Source of the DNA: Paraescarpia echinospica
Taxonomy: Eukaryota; Annelida; Polychaeta; Sabellida; Siboglinidae
DNA: 64,000 nucleotides
Assembly (NCBI GenBank): GCA_020002185.1
Contig: CM034539.1
Location: 2,123,758-2,187,757, forward strand
Direction: 5' to 3'
Shown: piece by piece, positions 56,508-64,000 of the stretch
Numbering within the stretch: position 1 is the stretch's first letter
Layout of the letters: the number at the start of each line of letters is the position of its first letter
Program-made: the position numbers and the translations under genes
The notes under the pieces: model-generated
The model's input: the letters and a program-made list of their open reading frames with translations, nothing else
The model's database searches: none
Told to the model about the DNA's origin: nothing

Positions 56508-56780
56508 TTAGCCCAGAAATGTCAAACTGTAACAAAAGTATAAATTTATGTAGGCATTGGAAACCATGTGGTCAGCATGTAAAGAGGTAGTTGTAATCTT
56601 AGCAATGAATAATATAATTGTTTTCCTGATTTTAAATCATTTGTCCACGGGATTACATACTAAATGGTTCTTCTCTTACCGATGTAGCCGTGTATCATCA
56701 CGGTAATCAGTAAACTAGTAACAGGAAAAAAGTAAAGGACAGAAAGTGACAGAATTTCCAAATCAAGAAACACCCTGCAG

Positions 56781-56938
56781 TGTCTGAGGCCAGGCTGTGA
56801 CATGTGTAGTCACACCCTCTGTCTGGCTCAGGCCTCCCTTGCTAACAGTCAGGATCAGCTCCTGCCGGTGGACGGACAGTGTCACGGCGACGCGGCGGTG
56901 AAACAAATTGAAAACCGCCCCACCCACGTCTTCCAATG
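56781..56938 (+). CDS. SLX1-like C-terminal zinc-domain exon, right arm, truncated
   Basis: After CACCCTGCAG it reads CLRPGCDMCSHTLCLAQASL then ANSQDQLLPVDGQC, as in SLX1. It then diverges (HGDAAVKQIENRPTHVFQ) because the segment encoding the second Cys pair and WGDL, kept in the left arm, is missing here. A good donor (AATG|GTAACA) follows; without splicing the frame stops at 56940. The arms therefore hold complementary damage to the same exon. Confidence 0.5.
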
Positions 56939-57781
56939 GTAACAGTCGAGCCAAGATAGGAGACAGCGCGAGAAAATTGAAATTGTGGCTGAATCTGACG
57001 AAACATTCTCAAGAACACTCCCGTCTTCCGATGTCACCAGTCCAGCCAAGACAGCGGCTCAAGTTACGACGGCACAGCAGCGACCAAATTTTGACTACAC
57101 CATTTGGTTCGGCCGCCAGTGCAGCTTTTTGTTCCCCCAGCCTCGCTTTCTTGATGCCAATATGTGTTACTAAAGTAATTTTTTAGAATATCTTAGCATA
57201 TTCATTTTGTTAGCAGTTTTGTGATCATTTTAATGTTTGTTATTGTATTACTTACCTTATATATATCAGTGTTATATAATGTTTTAACATTAATTATTTT
57301 GTTAGCATGTCGTTATATTAAAATACTAGTTTGAATGTGTATAAAGCACCCAAGAGCAATTGTAATTGATTGAGCGCTATACAAATACTTTTATAATTAT
57401 TACCTTACCTATCTTCTTCAGGTCACATGATCCAGTGCATCTTCTCCTATCATGTTTCTGTCCGTTTTGGCTTAGTTCCAGGTCTTCCATTCAAGTTATC
57501 TCTCTTTCTACTGTTCCTCGCCAGTTTGTCTTTGGGCGAGCCACTTTCAGTTTCTCTTCTGACATCCATGTTAAGGCCATCAGTCACTTACTCTCTTCAT
57601 TTGTTTGTGAGCTCATGTCCATCTCCATCTTCTTTTCTCGATTTGTACGCTGATCTTCTCTTGTTTTAATGAGGGTATCTTATAAATTTGTAGGGTTCAT
57701 ATGGGCCTGAAAATCACATTGTACAATTTTGTGTGTTTTATGAGAAATAATATTCTATAAAAACTATTTTTGTGTTTTCAG

Positions 57782-57895
57782 GGTGCTGACAGCGACGAAT
57801 CATGGGACATTGGACACAAGAGTTACAGGACTCACATACACCATCAAATGACATCTACTGACAGTTATGATTTATATGATACATACACACAATAA
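57782..57895 (+). other. Exon-like segment at the head of the 64-bp array
   Basis: TTTTGTGTTTTCAG is followed by an open frame 'ADSDESWDIGHKSYRTHIHH' then 'QMTSTDSYDLYDTYTQ' and TAA. The last ~55 bp are the founder-like unit of the minisatellite that follows. The left arm keeps the same acceptor and start (about 40670, minus). Gene identity unknown. Confidence 0.35.
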
Positions 57896-59165
57896 TTTTA
57901 GATATCACCAAATGACATATGCTGACAGTGATGACTCTTACAATACATAGACACAATAGTTATAGACACCATCAAATGATATCAGCTGACCGTGATGACT
58001 CATATGATACAGAGACACAACAGTCACAGACACAGACACATGACATCAGCTGACCGTGATGACTCATATGATACATAGACACAAGAGTCACAGACACAGA
58101 CACATGACATCAGCTGACAGTGATGACTCATATGATACATAGACACAATAGCCACAGACACAGACACATGACATCAGCTGACAGTGATGACTCATATGAT
58201 ACATAGACACAATAGCCACAGACACAGACACATGACATCAGCTGACAGTGATGACTCATATGATACATAGACGCAGTAGCCACAGACACAGACACATGAC
58301 ATCAGCTGACAGTGATGACTCATATGATACATAGACACAATAGCCACAGACACAGACACATGACATCAGCTGACAGTGATGACTCATATGATACATAGAC
58401 ACAATAGCCACAGACACAGACACATGACATCAGCTGACAGTGATGACTCATATGATACATAGACACAATAGCCACAGACACAGACACATGACATCAGCTG
58501 ACAGTGATGACTCATATGATACATAGACGCAGTAGCCACAGACACATACACATGACATCAGGTGAGAGTGATGACTCATATGATACATAGACACAAGAGT
58601 CACAGACACAGACACATGACATCAGCTGAGAGTGATGACTCATATGATACATAGACACAAGAGTCACAGACACAGACACATGACATCAGCTGACAGTAGT
58701 GACTCATATGATACATAGACACAAGAGCCACAGACACATACACATGACATCAGCTGACAGTAATGACTCATATGATACATAGACACAAGAGTCACAGACA
58801 CAGACACATGACATCAGCGGACAGTGATGACTCATATGATACATAGACACAGTAGCCACAGACACAGACACATGACATCAGCTGACAGTGATGACTCATA
58901 TGATAAATAGACACAAGAGTCACAGACACAGACACATGACATCAGCTGACAGTGATGACTCATATGATACATAGACACAAGAGTCACAGACACAGACACA
59001 TGACATCAGCTGACAGTGATGACTCATATGATACATAGACACAGTAGCAACAGACACAGAAACATGACATCAGCTGACAGTGATGACTCATATGATAAAT
59101 AGACACAAGAGTCACATACACCATCAAGTGACATATGCTGACAGTGATGACTCTTATGATACATG
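57850..59165. repeat. 64-bp minisatellite, ~20 copies
   Basis: Unit 'gacatcagctgacagtgatg' + 'actcatatgatacatagaca' + 'caatagccacagacacagacacat'. Central copies are nearly identical; edges are diverged. Confidence 0.97.
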
Positions 59166-60199
59166 GAAACAAGGATGTTAGTCCTTTATTCTCTCTACTT
59201 CTTTCCTCTCAATATTTCCCTTCGTCACTAGATTGTCTAATCTTCCCTTCCTCAATACATCAACTAACAGTTATCCTTGTATTTTCGTGATGCTGCACAT
59301 GGTCTTCTATTAGAGTCAGATCTTCTAAGAATGTTTTCATTACTTTTATTATCTGCCTACAAAACTCTGCACCTTCCCAGGAATCACATCTCTTATGCTG
59401 GTCTTTTCGAATTGTATTGTTATATACATATATTTTATTAATGACTGAACGTATGTTAAGTTCATCATTATAAAGAACACTGTAATGCCCAACTATTGGA
59501 TATATGTGAGTCGATTCTGTATATGATGCCGTTAGACGGTGACTATATATAGCTTCACAGGGAGAACTCAAGGTGATAATATATTTTACAAAACGTTTTT
59601 AATATTTTGTATCATGTTGTTTTATTAACAAACAAGCTATTATAAAACAATACGTTTGTTGCTACATAAAATACGTTATTCTTTCTGTGTTCTTTTTATG
59701 GCACAATTAAAACTGACACAAGTACAGACAGTGGAAAGTTGGACCGTAAATCAGGAATTATGGAAGTGGGACCCCCAGGAAAGATCCCCACACAATAGGT
59801 GGGATATGGCAGGTTGAGACATAGCCACAGGGTTGGCGGGTCGCACACGTGTTTGCACTTATACTGGTATTGCGCATTAATATTTTTCCAGATGTCCACT
59901 TTTTTGTTATAAATACTGAAAGCTTTAATGTTAAAATTTGCTTATTTGTAGCTGAAAATAAACGATATAGAAAGATGAGATTATGAAGTATGCATTTGAC
60001 ATAATCATAGAAGTGACGTGGCGTGACGTAGACAGGTATTTTTGGCCCGTGTGCAGAATACGCCTGTGTGACTTAACAATTGGTTTGTTGTTACGGGATA
60101 CACACTGCACTGTCCCAATGATGTCAACCATGGACCGGTTTTACTCTAGTAGAATTTAATGTTTGTATATTTTGTGAAATACATGCTAAATACAACAAC

Positions 60200-62210
60200 T
60201 CGTAGGAGTAGTAGTAGTAGTAGTAGGCCTCCCTGTCCCGACTTACAGTATGTTCTGCGCCTGAAAAGTCAATGACTGGTGGGGCAGCGTCTGCTATGAC
60301 TATGCAGGCCAATCCTTAAGTGACAGTCCCTTGCACCGCCAGACGTAGTTCGGCAGCAACACTGGTGCGCCGTTCTCGCGATCGTTGTCGTGTTTCTCCA
60401 TCCAGGTTGCGTTCCGCTTTTCCTCGCTGGTTTTCACCCCCTCATGCACTATTGCGCGTCATATACTGCTATCTATGATAGCTGTCTCCCATGATGTTGT
60501 GTCGATGCTGTATGCCTTTATATGGCGTCGACACACATCCTTGAAGCGAAGCAACGGGCGGCCGGTTGGTCTGGGTCCTACTTCAAGCTCACTATACAGG
60601 ATGCCTTTTGGGATTCTACCCTCCTCCATGCGACATACGTGGCCGGGCAAGCGACGCTCGCTGAGGAGAGCATACATGCTGGGAGTGTTTGCCTGCTTGA
60701 ACACTTCTGCATTTGGTATGCGATCCTGCCATTTCACTCCAAGAATGCGCCTGTGGCAAAGTAAGTGAAATGTGTTGAGACGACGCTCCTGCATTCTGTA
60801 TGCTGTCCATGTCTAATTGCCGTACAATAGGATGCTGACGACACAGGCGTTGTACACTTGAACACTGCAGTTCAGTGTAAGTGCGCCGTTTTCCCATACC
60901 CTCGTGGTCAGCCTGGACACTGCAGAAGAAGCTTTACCTTTATATTTGTTGATCTCAGCATCAATGGAAAGGTTGCTGGTGATAGTTGAGCCCAAGCAAG
61001 TCTTGGACAACATCTAAGGTGTGATCATTGATGTTGATGGATGGAGCTTTGAGAACATCGTGGCCCATGATGTTCGTCTTCTTAATACTGATGGTTAACC
61101 TAGTATTTGCTTTCAGACTGGCCAGACTGACGAGCTTGCCGTCTGATCTGGTGTGAATGTAGATTTCATTTTCAGAGGTTCTGAAAGCGAGCGATAACTC
61201 CATTGAGAAGAAGATACCGAATAGGGTCGGTGCAAGCACGCAGCCCTGTTTAAACCCGCTCTTGACGGGGCAAGCTTTCGACGTTGCTCCTTCATACCGT
61301 AGTGTGGCTTCCATGTTATCGTGGAAGGCTATGACCATTTTCATCAGTTTTGGCGGGCAACCGATATTTTCAATGAGTTTGAAAATGCCGCTTCCACTGA
61401 CAAAATCAAAAGCCTTGTTCAGATCGATGAAGGCTATATTGAGTGGTACTTGCTATTCGCGGCATTTCTCCTGCATCTGCTTTCTCCTGTTTTGCTATTC
61501 AGCGGGGCAGATTTCTTTGTGGTAGATCCAACAGCTGTCTTTATTCCCTCGTACATCCCTCTGATGTCGCCAGTGGAATGACAACTGAATACTGTTGCAC
61601 AGAGTTTGCCAATAGTCATTGGCGCTTTTCCTAGCTGGCCTTTGCGTTGTAGATCTTGTTGTTCTGAGAGTAGCAAGTGTGGCTGCGTTGGGGTTCTTCT
61701 TGTAGATCAATAGTGCGGTGCGCTTCGCTTCAATGGCGGGCTTCATGTCGGATATGTGGGTCTCAAACCAGTATGCGCTGCTTTTTCTCTGTTTGCCGAA
61801 AGTTGTCAAAGCGGCTTTGTAGATGCTGTTTACCAGTGCGTGGTCAATGTCGCAGTCCGCACTGTGAAAGCTGCGAGTGATGAGCACATTGTTAAGAGAA
61901 GTCCGCCTGGTAACGACTAGGTCCAACTGGTGCCAGCGACGGGATCGCGGATGTTTCCATGAGACTCTCTGCGGGGCTTAGCTTGGAAGAATGTGTTGGT
62001 GATGCAGAGGTCGTAATAAGAACACATCTGGAGTAGTTGCTGTCCGATTTCATTCATTTTCCCAGTGCCGTAGTGACCAAGACAGGTTGACCATGAATTG
62101 TGGTCGTCACCGACCCTAGCATTGAAAACTCCCAACAAGAACAGATGTTCAGAGTTGGGAATGTCGTTGATGATAGAGTGGAGTTGTTCGTTGAACAGGT
62201 CTTTGACTTC
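60200..62210 (-). pseudogene. Non-LTR LINE (endonuclease + reverse transcriptase), right arm, decayed
   Basis: Minus-strand order: endonuclease 'LGVFNARVGDDHNSWSTCLG' and 'LCITNTFFQAKPRRESHGNI' (61917-62138); 'RSFHSADCDIDHALVNSIYK' (about 61815-61875); reverse transcriptase 'IAFIDLNKAFDFVSGSGIFK' (about 61400) and 'SGFKQGCVLAPTLFGIFFSM' (about 61215); thumb 'KTCLGSTITSNLSIDAEINK' (61010); 'LCHRRILGVKWQDRIPNAEV' (60740); and a Cys-rich C-terminus. Stops and frameshifts separate the pieces. Same family as 38690-39500. Confidence 0.9.
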
Positions 62211-63024
62211 CGGTGGGGAACAGAGTGTAGCCGCATATATACACTCAGCAAGTTCACTTTGCCTGATTCAGTAAACAGACGGAGGGATAGAATGCGTTCT
62301 GAGCCATTTGTTAGTGGTTCAATTGTGCTCAGAAGGGAATTCCTGACTTATAGGATGGGTTGTATCAGGAAAGAGAAACAAAATACACCAATTGCATCAA
62401 ACCATAGATGATTTTAAAAGGAAACATTATCCTTAGAGCTGCAATTGTTTAGAGATTCAACACGCATTTCCTTCCTTTTTAAGAAGAAGCTATCACACAA
62501 TGATACACGCAATGTCAATGGCAATTCCTCAGCAGGTTTATAAATTCTGGAAATGTTAAATCTGCTGAGAGCAATCTTAAGTTTGATCAATTTCATTCCT
62601 CCCAACTCCAAATAGTTTGACATTAAACAAAATACTACTTCCCTTGTAACCATTTCGCAGCGCTGATATTCTGGGGTGTAAACCCTGCATAAGTTGCGAC
62701 AGACCCACGTGACAGATCGACAGACAAGCCCCGACCCTTTCGTTCTAAGCACCATCAAGAGCACGTGCAACAACGCACAGACTACGCTGGTTGGACGTCG
62801 ACATCTGTCACCAGGAGCGCCTCTCCTCCTGGAACCAACAGTCACAGTTTGTAGAGTCGCCGGTCGACAGGACACCGTCCACTACCGGGCAGTCTGTGGT
62901 CAGGCCAGGGGCTCGCAATGCCGTACAGTGACAGTCTGCGGAGAGGTGAACGGTCGTCACGGTGTCACCTACACAGTCTACAGTGGACGCGGCACCGTCC
63001 AGCAGAAAACTGTGATCATTGGAC
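62211..63024. other. No gene recognised
   Basis: Overlapping open frames on both strands (62414-62875 minus, 62694-63356 plus) lack known motifs. The remaining FYVE-gene exons should lie here or further left on the minus strand, but no 'RVC-x-x-C' exon could be fixed. Confidence 0.4.
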
Positions 63025-63103
63025 TTCATTTGTTTGTAGGTGTTGCTGGGCCACGGGCGTGTAGAAACTGGTACAATCGGCGCAGAACACCTGGCCACAG
63101 TTC
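63025..63103 (-). CDS. FYVE zinc-finger exon 2 (MTMR3/4-like), 3' edge uncertain
   Basis: After GTGTGTTCCAG it reads (R)NCGQVFCADCTSFYTPVAQQ then HLQTNE. N-C-G-x-V-F-C-x-x-C is the second zinc half of FYVE, following RKHHC in the upstream exon. The phase (1 base in) fits. The donor taken here (GAA|GTCCAA) is weak. The usual 'V-R-V-C-x-x-C' end should be in a further exon. Confidence 0.75.
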
Positions 63104-63670
63104 CTGGAACACACAAGTCTACAGTTCAATTCCTGGAATACACAAGTCTACAGTTTACACCTGGCCACATTTCCCGGAACACACAAGTCTGCAGTTCACA
63201 CCTGGCCACATTTCCTCGAACACACAAGTCTACAGTTCACACCTAGCCACATGTCCTGGAACACACAAGTCTACAGTTCACACCTGGTTACAGTTCCTCG
63301 AAAAAATAAATCTGCAATTTACACCTAGCCGCAGATCCTGGAAGACACAATTGTAGAGTTCAGTTCCTGGAACACACAAGTCTACAGTTCACACCTGGTC
63401 ACAGTTCCTGAAAGCACAATATATAGTTCACACCTGTGCACAGTTTCTGGAACAAATAAATCTGCTGTTTACACCTGGCCGCAGATTCAGGAAGACACAG
63501 TTGTAGAGTTCAGTTCCTGGAACACAAAAGTTTACAGTTCACACCTGGCCACAGTTCCTGGAATACACAAGTCTACAGTTCAGTTCATAGATCAAAGTCT
63601 ACAGTTTACACATGGTCACAGTTCCTAGAACACCCAAGGCTAGAGTTCAGTTCCTGGATGCCCCAGGTGT
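63104..63670 (-). repeat. ~42-bp minisatellite built from the FYVE exon-2 acceptor
   Basis: On the gene strand the units read 'ctgtagacttgtgtgttccag' + GAACTGTGGCCAGGTGTGAA, i.e. the polypyrimidine tract, AG and first bases of exon 2. About 13-15 diverged copies fill the whole intron (63104-63678), some truncated to ~25 bp. Confidence 0.9.
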
Positions 63671-63678
63671 AGTGTTAC

Positions 63679-63884
63679 CTGCAGTGGTGCTTGCGGCGGA
63701 CGATCCAGAATTGCATGTTGCAGCTGGCGCAGTGAGTGACGGCGTAGTCGGGCACCCACAGTGTCATGTGGGCGTTTCTCTCGTCTACCTGCTCCCAGTT
63801 TGCGTGAGACGATGGGCCACTTTTCCGCCCCACCGACCCCTGCTCCCCCGGCCTGTCTCCCACCCCTCCGCCGCCCGCCACACC
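63679..63884 (-). CDS. FYVE zinc-finger exon 1 (MTMR3/4-like)
   Basis: Between TTCCCGCTGGCAG and CTGCAG|GTAACA, 206 bp encode a Gly-rich linker, then HMTLWVPDYAVTHCASCNMQ and FWIVRRKHHC. FYVE hallmarks are W-x-x-D (WVPD), C-x-x-C (CASC) and R-R/K-H-H-C. FYVE domains bind phosphatidylinositol 3-phosphate on endosomes. The 'WVPD.AV.HC..C...FW....R.HHCR' form is closest in memory to the C-terminal FYVE of myotubularin-related phosphatases MTMR3/MTMR4; the phosphatase part would lie right of the window. It runs with the start off the right edge. Confidence 0.85.
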
Positions 63885-64000
63885 CTGCCAGCGGGAAACA
63901 AACTCATGTCAGTTGTATCATATGTATGTGAAAATAAAAATAAAAAGTATCACAACATATCACCAAATACTCTTGTGTGCCCAACATTACCATAGTGCCA

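Larger units (their letters stand above)
51155..61810 (-). repeat. Right arm of the giant inverted duplication
   Basis: Inverted partner of 38690-46300, longer because of the 64-bp array expansion (57850-59165), a 1.7-kb transposon insertion (54791-56507) and the retained LINE core (60900-61790). The inner end is at 'catgctgtggtgatatata' (51.17 kb). Confidence 0.9.

Overview
This window is animal nuclear DNA, most likely from a marine invertebrate. It has spliced genes with phase-consistent GT/AG junctions, many decayed non-LTR (RTE-like, CR1/L2-like) and Penelope-like retroelements, dinucleotide microsatellites, long minisatellites, and one run of exactly 1,000 N (35955-36954). There are no bacterial-style operons. 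The species cannot be named from the sequence; a lophotrochozoan is a guess.

The backbone of the left half is one large minus-strand gene for a DEG/ENaC (ASIC-like) cation channel. Nine exons can be placed between 31139 and position 1: TM1, finger, palm and TM2 pieces, all with matching codon phases. The N-terminal exon and the end of the C-terminus are not seen. One exon (11451-12975) carries about 450 extra residues in the extracellular loop, between the Cys-rich palm motif and the pre-TM2 strand. The introns are full of mobile DNA: a small inverted-repeat transposon (about 0.5-2.1 kb), a 7.6-kb element with 1.1-kb inverted termini and Polinton-like ends (3275-10846), an RTE-like LINE (14.5-16.3 kb), a Penelope-like element (17.0-17.85 kb), and a nested set of satellites and inverted repeats (19.7-28.1 kb) that bracket two channel exons. 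The intron before the CRWKG exon is an 11-copy, 83-bp array of its own 3' splice site.

From 31.6 to 38.4 kb there are retroelement fragments, the N gap, a (CT)n tract and a tRNA-like sequence. From about 38.7 to 61.8 kb lies a giant imperfect inverted duplication (left arm about 38.7-46.3, right arm about 51.2-61.8 kb). Both arms hold the same LINE tails, a CR1-like chimera, an exon resembling the SLX1 C-terminal zinc domain and one exon resembling short-chain acyl-CoA dehydrogenase. The 4.9-kb spacer holds two small intronless genes, one with a zinc finger and one with a NADAR/YbiA-like domain (broken). They sit behind duplicated promoters with matching spacing.

At the right edge (63.0-63.9 kb, minus) are two exons of a FYVE-finger protein, closest by motif to myotubularin-related MTMR3/4. 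Their intron is also a tandem array of the 3' splice site. Two unrelated introns built from copies of their own acceptor are the most unusual feature of the window, together with the enlarged channel ectodomain.
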